A stretch of 64,000 nucleotides of DNA from NCBI GenBank assembly GCA_949317995.1, contig OX439046.1, forward strand, positions 36,182,002 to 36,246,001, in the 5' to 3' direction. The notes under the pieces are model-generated. The model saw nothing but the letters and a program-made list of their open reading frames with translations. It was not told the origin of the DNA and did no database searches. Positions within the stretch are counted from its first letter, which is position 1; every line of letters begins with the position of its first letter. Shown one piece after another: positions 33,031 through 44,009 of the stretch. The position numbers were made by a program, and so were the translations under genes. This DNA is from Acholoe squamosa. Lineage: Eukaryota > Annelida > Polychaeta > Phyllodocida > Polynoidae.

Positions 33031-33347
33031 TAAGAGCCCTCAAGGACACTCAGCAAACGTCCTCCCTCCCCTCTATATGTATGCAGAAGGCTATTCACTC
33101 TTTCAATCAGGAGTGTTCCCTGTAAGTGCTCTTGTACTAAGGTGAAACCACTATGCAATTCTTTCACTAAGATCGCAGTGATCTTAGTGCTGGAAAAGGA
33201 ATAGTGAAGTGATCCCAGGACTTGCTATTACTGAGAGGCCTGCAACCACTGCATTAGATAGGGTAGACTGGCCAGGTCTTATGACATGTCCCTACACTAA
33301 GATCGCTGGGGTTACGATCCCAGGATGTTTTGAATTAAGCTCCAGGT

Positions 33348-35020
33348 TGCATGTATCAATCCCCCATGCTACAAAACCGTTGTTTATCATTGCAATCCAG
33401 GTAATGAGAATGCGTTTTTAAACATTTTCGTTATGAATGCATTCTAAGATAAAGTATCAATGTTAAGCTGTTGTGTATCTCCATTGTTTATACTTTTTAA
33501 GACATTTTTGGCCATATATAAACACGTATGTTACGATAGTACCATAATAAGCTACCCCTGCCAATTAGTGAGTTGGATTGGAACTAAACATTAAAACACT
33601 TTTCTTACCCTGAAAACCTTTGCAGGAAAGGTGTGATGTAAATACGTTTAGGACTAATGTGTTTAAGAGTTTAGGTAAAATGTGTTTAAGTTTAAGCACA
33701 TTTTCAAAGTGACATTGATGGCACACATGGGATGATATTTCAGTAGCTTAATACTGTGCACCCTGAGCTCAGGGGGATCTTATAAGGCTCAGCTTTAGAT
33801 GTACACTTAATGTCTCATGTTGAAATGGGATGATTTTACAATATTCAAATGATGAATACATACTGGCTTCTTTCAAAGGGCCGATATGAGAGATGGTGAC
33901 GGCCAGGTATTGCACATTAACCATGCATAAAAGGTTTCTGCAATGAAAATGAATAAATGAAAATCAAAACAAATATTTCAGGTTTTCCAGTTTTGCTATT
34001 ACAACCAATTTAGGACCAATGTGCGTAGGACAGGATCACAGGGGAGTAAAAATAAGAGGAAGCACTGATTTGTTGTTGAGAGGTGCCTGCTAATGAGGCC
34101 CCTAGTGTGTGCCTAGCTCATTAAATATTACTAGCCGTACCCATGTCTGGACAGATCAATTTCAATTAATACCTATCAGGATATCTAGGGGTTGTATAGA
34201 TCTACTACCGTTTGGGGAACTGCTTCAACCATTTGCGTGGATGACAGCATTTCTTAACAACAATTGATCGAAAGGCTCTTCTTACACTAGGCAACGGCCA
34301 AAAAAAGGGAGACCAATCATACCAATAATACCCAATTTGAGGCTGTGAACGTGTACAATTCTCGGTGGCATCACAAGTCATGACATGAGAATGTCTCAAG
34401 TACGTCTCAGGATTGTGTTTGCAGGGATGCCTCTATTGGCTCTCAGTTTTGAGATATCCATAGGGTGCCATATTTGCTTAAAATCCCCCACTGGCATTGA
34501 TATTTCACTATGTTCATTTATATAGTGCAGTCCAATCGCATGTAACAACTTTCTTATGTCATTCCTAACATTTGTCTGGGTAATTAATATCAATAGCTTT
34601 GACACTGCTGCAAATCATATTTCACCCAAAGGTCGCTCCTAGACCTGCATAAATATTATTAGAACCATGTTTTATGCATTATTATGTGTATGGTCCTAGC
34701 ACACTCCATATATACAGTTGTAGTAGTTTGACCACAAACAAGAGTCCAACTTGGGTTATGCCATCTGTCATTAGGGGTCAAGATAGATGTATTTCCACAC
34801 CAAATAGCCCTGATTTCATAGACATTGCATTATACCTGTACACACTGTCTTTTGGATCATTTCTTGAGCAACCAGGCAGACTTTTTAGTGAGTGGGGTTG
34901 CATCTAGATATCATGATTAACTGTAATCATATGATTAAAGTAATGGTGATTTGATATTATAACTAAAAATAGGCTTCATAGTAATAATAAAAGACTATAC
35001 ATGTAGAGTGTGTTGATACA
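33348..35020. other. No gene seen; a GGTGTTTA-like remnant at 33580-33720
   Basis: 33580-33720 has GTGTTTAAG, GTTTAGG and TAAACATTAAAACAC phrases like those of the GGTGTTTA elements, but no TIR. The rest has only short frames on both strands. Confidence 0.4.
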
Positions 35021-35149
35021 CTGCTGGGCACATAGTACAAACTCAAAAGCAAGATTTCTTTGAAGATCCAGATTCTGGATCCAACGTCACATTATCCAAA
35101 GCCTGAATAAGTTCGGCGCTCATATATGTCAAGTAGGCTCTACCCCCAG

Positions 35150-36155
35150 CACTAAATCAAGAATTGAAGTATAGTGCATCTTAAAATTTAGATCATCTAG
35201 CTCTAGCCAATAGAGCAGTACAGCAGAACTCAAGTTAAGAAACAGAAGTAAGCTTTTGCTGGGTCTGCACTATTAGCTGGATGGTGCCATTCAAATATAC
35301 AATCTTAAAGCCATGATTTTACAACAATTTTACTTCCACCAATAGAATAGATGAGATTAAAGCTAGTTCTGTCCAAAGATTTAGAAACAGTGGCACTTCT
35401 TGCTCTATTCATTTGGATCTAGGCAGTTGGCTAACACATGCTCAGATTGAACTTGAACTGATCTATTTCAGATAGAGCAACAGCGTGACCAGGCAAGCAA
35501 AAACACCCCTCTGCAGGGAAATTCATTATCAAGGTTCATCTCAAGATCTTGAAAATGATACATCATTGGCTTGAATATTCCTAGTAGTTATGTTAGAACC
35601 CTTCCTTGAACATAGGTCATCTGAAATCGATGATTAAGGTCTAAATACATTATAAGCCATAATAATGTCTAAAAACACAATAAATCAGCCTTTTCCATAA
35701 AAAAATACATAGGAATATAGTGATTTTATCATAGATTTTGATCTAGAAGGGATTTTCCATTTCTGTTTTCAGCTTTAGGCTTTTGGGGAATATCCCGGAA
35801 AGTTGGCATAAAATCTGCAAATTTTGATTATTGGAATGGTTGCCATGGCAACCTGGAACAGGCATATAGGTTGATTTCTCATGAAAAATGTGCATTTTAC
35901 CATCCGAATATGGGCCATTTCTAACAAAAAATGGTGCATTTTAAATGAGGCCATTGAATTCTGCATCAAAAAATAGCTTAATGTATTGTTTATAATGATT
36001 TTAGTGTAATTTTGCCCCTCCAATGCCCCCTGGTAGCCAAATGGGGAATTAAAATTCCCCCGTGGAGGGATGTTCTCCCTTGATGGGTCACTTAAGAAAC
36101 ACTGATACAAATCGTGCCATCCAAACCCACTATTGAAACATGCAGGGCCCTGAGG
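35150..36155 (+). mobile_element. GGGCCCTGTTTC-family element, copy with a ~600-bp interruption
   Basis: 35195-35487 matches 40310-40625 nearly word for word (CAGCTCTAGCCAATAGAGCA, TTTTGCTGGGTCTGCACTA, GGCACTTCTTGCTCTATTC, TTTGGATCTAGGC). The right terminus at 36088-36152 (CTTAAGAAACACTGATAC, then CCATCCAAACCCACTATTG, then GGGCCCTG) matches 40628-40688. In the 40-kb copy these parts are contiguous, so 35488-36087 is extra sequence here, or is deleted there. The left end is not seen. Confidence 0.65.
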
Positions 36156-36159
36156 AGGC

Positions 36160-37646
36160 TGGTAAAGTTAATCTGTATATAGCAAAGGTATATCACTAAA
36201 GTTGCGCCTTTTTTTTTCAGTAGAAATAATTATCATTTTGCATCTCTCGGAAACTTAAAGGTATGATGAAGGAGCAGTTAGGCCTTGAGCTGTAGCAATA
36301 ATAGAAGAGTTGTAGTAAGCGCCTATTAATGAGGCACTCACATGACAAACACATGTGGGATAGGAGGACGGAGGGTACTTTCCATAGCTTCTAAAACGTG
36401 CTCTTTATCATACAATTAGGGGTGGGGCTATCATATTTATGGGAGGGAGGGATGTGTAAATTAATAGTCAGCACTTAAGTACCCATTGTCTTCATGATAT
36501 CCATCTTGTCCTGTTTTCTCATCATAGTTTATGATGGTATCTGAAATATTTCCGATTTATACTGCAGGGAAATGGAAGGCTATGTACCGCCACATTACTG
36601 CTAGCTGCACTACCATATGCGTGTGAATTCAGAGTATTTCATATACCTAGAAATTAATGACCTGGATTGATTTAGATTCACATAGGGATATTCAGTTTGA
36701 TTAGAGCAGGCTTAGAAATCTAGCCACTCATAATATCCCTCAGCCTGCAGCTGTGATTAATCAGTCGTATGATATTCATGAGTTGATGAATGTCAACTAT
36801 TGCCACATAACGGGTGAGTTATTGATTTAGTAAAGACCATTCTCCGTGCAGGTGCTTCATTGTATACGGATCATTATAAGCAGCCATTCAGGAGTGCACA
36901 GAGATAGTTTGTAAACATTTCCTCTTCCATTTATTGCCATTATGACAACATTCATGAATACCTCCTGTCTTATGAAAAATAAAGTGAATGTTCAGAGTCT
37001 GTATCACTAACAAGAAACAATCTGGGAGAGATTTCCTTGATTAATGAATTAGTGAGAAGGACAATGAGACAAATTGCAGGCAAAGGGTGATTGAATATTG
37101 AATCGACATGGCTATTCAGATGTCGAACTGGGAAGGAACTATTAACTAGGTTGAGGTTCAGTACTGATTGTAGAACGCCAGCAATGCGCATGGAAAGGGA
37201 TATATTGAATAATGGGTCCCAGGTTATGGTGTAGTACCAAGGTATTGAAAGTGATATCAATCAAATTATGTTAATTGTCTAAGCCCAGTTATATAATTGT
37301 AGCAAGAAAGAAAGTATATACGGACAGAAAGGAAAACAAGCAAGACAGCAAATCCCAATTATACTAAAGCTACTTCGGCTCTCACAGTCAATTCCTGGAT
37401 GGGCTAATATTACTCTGGTTGCTGTGGGGGTGACCTTAACTTCTCTGATATAGTTTTCTTCCCTTCTGATATATATAGGGGCTATCTGAAAATATCCAGG
37501 CAGATATGGAGCTCTCACCCTTGAGCAAGTTGAGATATTCAAGATGGCCACCAAAAAGCTACTGAAAACTTAGAATCTACCTATCTCTGGTTCTAATCAA
37601 TGATTTTGTAAAAGCAAACAATGGGAAATAATGTTTCGTAGTCCCT
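36160..37646. other. No gene seen
   Basis: Minus-strand frames of 91-96 codons (36970-37260 and 37279-37554) show no domain. No tandem or inverted repeat noticed. Confidence 0.4.
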
Positions 37647-38965
37647 GTAGGCCGGGGGCTGATAGGGCCTACCATGCACCCCCCCCACATCCCAATGGGA
37701 CAGGTATTTTTTCAATCCTTAGAGTCCCCTGAACAAGATTCAAGATGTTAACATTGATTATCTTGGGATGCACTACCGGTTTTGGTAGTGCATCCATGTG
37801 CGGGTTCAGACTACTTTTGGGTCAATTTTGGTACCATGTTATTCAAGTGGTAAGCTCAATCCCCAAGCTCTAAGACTATCTTACCTTGTCTGGATCCTGA
37901 AGCTGTTGGTCTTGTTGGAAAGAAGACATAATAAGCTTTTCATTAAGTCTTAATACATGTTTTTAAGTTCAGATTTGAGTGTATCAGACAGTGGGGAAGA
38001 TGGAAGATTGAAATTACAAAGTTCCTTTTTTTACTGAAAATCTTAAATGCGCTTAAGATACATGTATAAAACTTGCCCTTATCCCCATCTAAGCACAATA
38101 TCTATTATGATTCATGTAGGGCAAACCTTTCCGAGTAATATGAGACATTTTGCAGAATTCCTTGATGACTATGACACACGTTATTGCCTTGGACGCAAAG
38201 ACACTACCTTGAGCTAATATGATGCTGTTCCATTTCAATAGTCTCCCTCTTTATGTAAATGATTGTTTTTCCATGCTAAATCTTTATCAATACTCCTGAT
38301 TCTTATGCTAAAAAGAGTGCTAATTGAGAATATGCATGTTTCTACTTCATATAATTTAATGGCTAGGCCGTATATGGCTGAAATTCAAAATGGTCGAAAA
38401 TAGATTCAGATGTCACTTTGAATTACATAAATGTGCAGTCTAGAAAGTATCTGTTTGGTGCTACCCCCTATAAATCAGCTTAGCAGAATACAGTGCTGCA
38501 TTTGTTTTGTTGCTAAGTGATGTGATTGCCTAGCAACAGCAGCTTTGCATAGCAACCAAGCCTGAAAATATTCTTGAATGCTCATATCTGCATGGTTTCT
38601 TTTCAGCAACATACTCCCCTAATGTAAACTTGTATATAACTCTTCTGTGACTTCTATCATAGACTAGGAATATAGGTGATAAAAGGTTACTAGGTTGTGT
38701 GGTGGCCTAGCAATAGCAGTTTTGCATAGCAACAAAATATGGATTCATACCTGTAGGCATATACTATGGCTGTGCATAGTCTCCCCTTAAGGACATAGTT
38801 CACTGATTTCAAATTGCATATAGCTCCCTTGTGCACATCACATAGTATGAACATAGGTAGAAATGATTGCTATATCATGTGGTTGCCTAGCAACTGCAGC
38901 TTTACATAAAACCCCATGTCCAAATCTATGCAGATAGTCACAGATAAGTGTATGGTCTCGCCTCA
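37647..38965 (+). repeat. Left arm of a 6.4-kb inverted repeat (about 1.32 kb)
   Basis: Starts GTAGGCCGGGGGCTGA and runs to CCTCA near 38965. It matches the reverse complement of 42686-44004 along its whole length. Over a 160-base sample (38100-38260) I count about nine differences, so roughly 94 percent identity by eye. The arm includes three units of a ~178-base tandem repeat (starts near 38528, 38705 and 38885), each with GCCTAGCAACAGCAG and a TGCATAGCAAC word, making small hairpins. Confidence 0.85.
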
Positions 38966-39030
38966 ACAACTTGAATATATAGCTCCCCTGTCCACATCTC
39001 AGAATAGAAGCACATATAACAGGTTGCAAG
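38500..39030 (+). repeat. ~178-bp tandem repeat, three units
   Basis: The GCCTAGCAA(C/T) words at 38528, 38705 and 38885 are spaced 177 and 180 bases apart. Each is followed by the same order of words (TGCATAGCAAC or TTACATAAA, GCATATAGCTCCC or similar, a 'catagtatgaacataggt'-type word). The third unit runs past the arm boundary into the spacer. The inverse array lies at 42700-43140. Confidence 0.65.
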
Positions 39031-39131
39031 GTCATGTACTTGATGTAAATCTACCTTTTAAAATCGACAGACACCATTATGATGAGATAATGATAAAATA
39101 TTTGCCACATTCACACCCTGTGTTATTTTGT

Positions 39132-39136
<5 letters not shown>

Positions 39137-39199
<63 letters not shown>
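39137..39199. repeat. (TA)n microsatellite
   Basis: About 31 uninterrupted TA units preceded by a T-run. The 99-codon frame over it is not a gene. Confidence 0.95.
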
Positions 39200-39202
<3 letters not shown>

Positions 39203-39663
39203 AGATCATCCATGATTACACAGGATTGTAATTCCTAACAACTGTCCCCTCCTCCCTCCCCCAATATCAAATTCATGTAACCACTGTCATATAATCAAAA
39301 TTTACCATTGCTGGTACTGATAACGCACATTAAGAATACAGAATATTGGCTCTCAGCCTCATAATGTACTGCATGCCTAGTTGATTATCTCAAAAGCCTT
39401 GGGCAGCCTACTTGTCTGAAAGTAGGTGCAAGGTGGAATTTGCAATGACCTTGGACAGTGCTGGTTTCATTCACATATTGAGAAAATGAAAGAGAAGGAT
39501 TAGAATACAATAATACATTTCTCAGGATATTCTCTTATCTGTTTCCTCTTCAGAGCATCAGGCCCAATTTTATCCATTCTTATATATCTCTGAACATTAC
39601 ATTCTGGTTCAACTTCTCTCATAGCAGTGTGATCCCAACAGCTGGTGAATATGCTTCTGGACA

Positions 39664-39860
39664 CCTCTGGGCCCTGTTTCTATACTTTTCAAAAATGAAT
39701 GGCACCATCCATGCCCACTAATGCAAAGCTAAAAGTGCAGATGGAGCAAAAACTGCTTTCTGTTTCCTAACTTGAGTTCTACTCTCCTGCTCTATTGGCG
39801 AGAGCTGGCTAGGACAATTTAAGAAACACTAATGCAATGGTGCCATCCACCTCCAGTGCA
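39664..39860. mobile_element. Short fragment of the GGGCCCTGTTTC family
   Basis: GGGCCCTGTTTCTATACTTT, then AATGGCACCATCC, marks a left end. About 160 bases on, TTTAAGAAACACTAATGCAA, then TGGTGCCATCC, marks a right end. It looks like an internally deleted copy next to a longer one. Confidence 0.6.
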
Positions 39861-39947
39861 CCTCTCACTGGTATATCCTTAGGGCCTTCCACCTATTCAT
39901 TTGTGCCTTATATCTTATGTGTAATCAATTGAATTACATGGATCCTG

Positions 39948-40688
39948 TTTCTATAGTAGGCTGTGGATGGCACCATTTGCATTAGTGTTTCTTAAGTTGC
40001 CCTCTCCAAAATAGATTAGTTTGAGTTCTATCCAAGCTCATTTTAGCCAACTGCCTAAACCCCAAAAAATAAAGCAAGAGGTGCCACTGTTTCTAAACCT
40101 TAGGATATAGCTCAAACTGAGTCCCATCTGCTCCATTGATGAAGTCAAAATTGTTGCTTTTCAAACAATTTTCCGCCAACCCTTATAGGTGGTTGGCACA
40201 ACTTTAAATAAGTGAAATACACATGCAAACTTGGATGATTCATTTGTTGATAGATGAGCTGAAATTCAAGGATTTTGATGGCACCATTGCATGAGTGTTT
40301 CTGAAGTTGTCCTATCCAGCTCTAGCCAATAGAGCATTAGAATAGAACTCAAGTTTAGAAACAGAAGCATGTTTTTGCTGGGTCTGCACTATTAGCTTTG
40401 CATAAGTAAACATGGATGGTGCCATTCAGGTACACAATCAGGCCATGATGACAGCAAAGTTGGTTAGAAAACAACAAATTTACTTCCACCAATAGAACAG
40501 ATGGGACTCAGTTTGAGTTCTATCAAAAAGTTTAGAAACAGTGGCACTTCTTGCTCTATTCATTTGGATCTAGGCCCTTGGCTAACACAGGATCAGACAT
40601 AACTCAAACTGAGCTATTTTGGATAGAGCAACTTAAGAAACACTAATGCAAATGGTGCCATCCAAACCAACTATTGAAACAGGGCCCT
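39948..40688. mobile_element. GGGCCCTGTTTC-family TIR element (~740 bp)
   Basis: The left end is CCTGTTTCTATAGTAGGC, then TGTGGATGGCACCATTTGCA, and the right end in reverse complement is GGGCCCTGTTTCAATAG, then TTTGGATGGCACCATTTGCA. Both run on with TTAGTGTTTCTTAAGTTGC, then CAAAATAG. The TIR is about 75-90 bases. An extra copy of the left-end word (TGGCACCATTGCATGAGTGT) at 40280-40300 shows internal nesting or duplication. No transposase frame. The family also occurs at 35150-36155 and 39664-39860. Confidence 0.75.
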
Positions 40689-40699
40689 GAGAAGGCATG

Positions 40700-41945
40700 T
40701 TGATCTGTTGCAGTTCATTATCCCCAACACATTTGGTGGAGTGAATTACTAGTTGACCCTGATAAAACTACAGAAGGCCACTGGCACACAGACCATTCCA
40801 CATCACTCACAGTGGACATTGTGGTGGATTGGTCTAGCTTATAGAAGAGGGAAGTGTCACCCATATTGTACAAATTGCTCCTATCATATCTAGAAAGCAC
40901 TTGAAGCTACTGTTGTGATTCTGTCACCATCACTATAATTTGCAGTCTCTCTCTCTCCATGGATCCTATGAATGAAGACCATCTTGCTGCCTTTGATAAT
41001 TGATAGCCATCTATTAAAAAAACCCAGGGTTTGGACATTGAGATGCTCACCACAGTGCCAAGTCATCTATTGCATCTTTTAACTAACCACTAACTATGTT
41101 ATTCATTTTACAGGAAGGTTTAATTAATATGGGTGAGAAAGAAAGCATTGTATATTGAATGACTGTGATGGATACATAACTGCTAATGGACAGAATACTT
41201 AATGGGGGGGGGGTTTATTGCATGTGTGACCACTATCAATGACATCTGACATATAGGCACAATGTGACAAGTAGCTATTAAGATCAGGCTGGCCATCCTA
41301 GACAATTGGCTGGCAACCGGCCTGTATATTGGAGACATGATACAAGAAGTTACCAGTCAATCATCCCCTGTTTTCGCAAGGGGCACACTATCACCCCAAT
41401 GTTCCACTGTCTCTCCTATACAGATATTTAAAATATAAAGTGTGATTGGAGATCACTCCCATCTAGTGGAGGTCAAGTGAACTATTCAGTATCTGGGGGA
41501 AAATAAACCCCCCCCCCCCATTTCTAACTTGAGTTGTCATGAAATAAAACATTCTATCTTGGAAGTATGAATGCATGGGATAAATAAATGAATAAGAACA
41601 ACAACAACCCTCACATCATCCAAACACACATTTACTACCTTGTTGTGTTATTGTGGCCAACAATTTCACACAACTAGATTGATTTTCTGGGATGGATCTG
41701 ATCTCTTAACTAAGCCAGACTCTTAATGATCACTTCAGAATCATAATACTGTAGGTTTACTTTAAAAAATTATCTGTCATTTGAGGTCTGTTCAATGATC
41801 CTAGCACTCATCATTTCCAGTAACGGTAAGCAAGCCTGTAGTTCTATTCAGATCTTTATTCTATTTGAGCAATGCTCTAGCATAATCATGACTATGCCCT
41901 TTACCATCAAGGTTCCCTTTCCCAACCTACGCTACTATTAGGAAC
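40700..41945. other. Spacer DNA inside the large inverted repeat, no gene seen
   Basis: A 60-codon minus frame at 40718-40900 and homopolymer runs (G9 near 41204, C10 near 41510) only. No protein family recognised. Confidence 0.4.
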
Positions 41946-41947
41946 TA

Positions 41948-42665
41948 CAGTAAAATTTTCATTTATAACAAACAAATACCTTCTGACCAATTCAATTCTA
42001 TATATTTCTATAGTAAAAAATCCCATTATAACGAATTCTATATCAAATCAATTCGTTTATAACACATTTTTAACATGAACAAACTGAATAAAAAAGTCAA
42101 TTTTTGAGCTAATATCTACGGGCCCCGCCTACCTGCTCCTGTGTACGGCCATAGCCTGGTGTAGGGAAAGGGTGGGGTATGGGAAAGATCACAGGGGGTC
42201 CAGGGCTAGTGTGAGGACATCTTCCCCACCTACCTGCCCCTGTGTACGGCCATAGCCTGGTGTAGGGGAAGGGTGAGGTATGGGAAAGATCACAGGGGGT
42301 CCAGGGCTAGTGTGAGGACATCTTCCCCACCTACCTTCCCCTGTGTGTGGCCATAGCCTGGTGTAGGGGAAGGGGGGTGGGAAAGATCACAGGGGGTTCG
42401 GGGCTAGTGTGAGGACATCTTTCCCACCTACCTGCACCTGTGTGCGGCCATAGCCTGGTGATGGGGAAGGGGGGGGGGTGTGGGCCCCTGCCCCTCTTAT
42501 TCTTTGTACTTATTTATAACAGCATTATAGGGTATTCTAGCATCAATTCAATGGCTCCTGGGGCCATTAGAAGTGTCTACAATGGCCGTTTTGGTTACAA
42601 CGAAATTCGTTTACAACGAACTTTTGTGCTTGCCCCAAGCAGTTCGTTGTAAAGGAATTTTACTG
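41948..42665. mobile_element. pogo/Tigger-like MITE (718 bp) flanked by TA
   Basis: The left end is CAGTAAAATTTTCATTTATA and the right end in reverse complement is CAGTAAAATTCCTTTACAAC. TA lies directly outside each (41946-41947 and 42666-42667). CAGTA plus TTATAACGAA-like words (ATAACGAATTC near 42035, ACAACGAAATTCG near 42598) are typical of pogo/Tigger elements of the Tc1/mariner group. No transposase frame remains. The middle is taken up by the 101-bp minisatellite. Confidence 0.8.
42121..42490 (+). repeat. ~101-bp minisatellite, nearly four units, inside the pogo-like MITE
   Basis: GTGTACGGCCATAGCCTGGT or its variant starts at 42141, 42242, 42343 and 42440 (spacing 101, 101 and 97). Units share GGGAAAGATCACAGGGGGT, then GGGCTAGTGTGAGGACATCT. 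The last unit degenerates into a G10 run. Confidence 0.9.
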
Positions 42666-42685
42666 TATATGTTGCAATACATCCC

Positions 42686-44004
42686 TGAGGTGAGACCATG
42701 TACTTACCTGTGACTATCTGCATAGATTTGGACATGGGGTTCTATGTAAAGCTGCAGTTGCTAGGCAACCACATGACATAGTAATCATTTCTTCCTATGT
42801 TCATACCATGTGATGTGCACAAGGGAGCTATATGCAATTTGAAATCAGTGAACTATGTCCTTGAGGGGAGACTATGCACGAGCCATAGTATATGCCTACA
42901 GGTTGAATCTAGACATTTTGCTATGCAAAACTGCTATTGCTAGGCCACCACACAACCTAGCAACCTTTAATCACCTATATTCCTAGTCTATGATGGAAGT
43001 CATAGAAGAGTTATATACAAGTTTACATCAGGGGAGTATGTTGCTGAAAGGAAATCATGCAGATATGAGCATTCAAGCATATTTTCAGGCTTGGTTGCTA
43101 TGCAAGGCTGCTGTTGCTAGGCAACCACATCACTTAGCAACAAAACAAATGCAGCACTGTATTCTACTAAGCTTATTTATAGGGGGTCGGACCCACCAGA
43201 TACTTTCTAGACTGCACATTTATGTAATTCAAAGTGACATCTGAATCTATTGTCGGCCATTTTGAATTTCGGCCGTATACAGCCTCGCCATTAAATTTTA
43301 TGAAGTAGAAACATGCATATTCTCAATTAGCATTCTTTTTAGCATAAGAATCAGGAGAATTGATAAAGATTTAGCATGGAAAAACATCCATTTACATAAA
43401 GAGGGAGATTATTGAAATGGAACAGCATTGTATTGGCTCAAGGTAGTGTCTTTGCATCCAAGGCAATAACGTGTGTCATAGTCATCAAAGAATTCTGCAA
43501 AATGTCTCATATTACTCGGAAAGGGTTGCCCTACATAAATCATATTAGATATTGTGCTTAGATGGGGATAAGGGCAAGTTTTATACATGTTCCTGGAGCG
43601 CATTTAAGATTTTCAGTAAAAAAAAGGAACTTTGTAATTTCAATCTTCCGTCTTCCCGACTGTCTTGTACACTCAAATCTGAACTTAAAACATGTATTAG
43701 GGCTTAATGAAAAGCTTATTATGTCTTCTTTTCAACAAGACCAACAGCTTCAGGATCCAGACAAGGTAAGATAGTCTTAGAGCTTGGGGATTGAGCATAC
43801 CCCTTGAATAACATGGTACCAAAATTGACCCAAAAGTGGTCTGAACCCGCACATGGATAATGAGCCAAAACCGGTAGTGCATCCCAAGATAATCAATGTT
43901 AACATCTTGAATCTTGTTCAGGGGATCCTAAGGATTGAAAAAATACCCGTCGTGTTGGGATGTGGGGGGGGGCGCATGGTGGGTCCTTTCAGCCCCCGGC
44001 CTAC
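42686..44004 (-). repeat. Right arm of the 6.4-kb inverted repeat
   Basis: Reverse complement of 37647-38965, ending AGCCCCCGGCCTAC. Short frames are shared between the arms (for example 43409-43603 minus, ...DDYDTRYCLG..., and 43562-43774 plus, ...KLIMSSFQQDQQLQDPDK followed by GTAAG). The differences between arms change the protein as readily as not, so they do not look selected. Confidence 0.85.
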
Positions 44005-44009
44005 TGTCT

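Larger units (their letters stand above)
31250..33347 (-). mobile_element. TIR element X, copy 2, interrupted by the CACTG element
   Basis: The left end CCAGGAGGTTAATTCAAAAC and the right end in reverse complement CCTGGAGCTTAATTCAAAAC continue with ATCCTGGGAT, then GCGATCTTAG on both sides, giving a ~50-base TIR. Without the 31689-33030 insertion it is about 755 bp. It lies inverted relative to copy 1 at 29335-29900. CTAAGATCG/CGATCTTAG recurs several times near the right end. No coding frame. Confidence 0.75.

Noticed and set aside
43562-43774. Exon ending ...LQDPDK followed by GTAAG in the right arm
   Set aside because: The equivalent in the left arm differs at amino-acid-changing positions as often as at silent ones, and no partner exon was found.
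37647-44004. Assigning the large inverted repeat to a virus-like long-TIR element
   Set aside because: The long arms are suggestive, but no coding part of such an element was seen in the spacer, so the family is left open.
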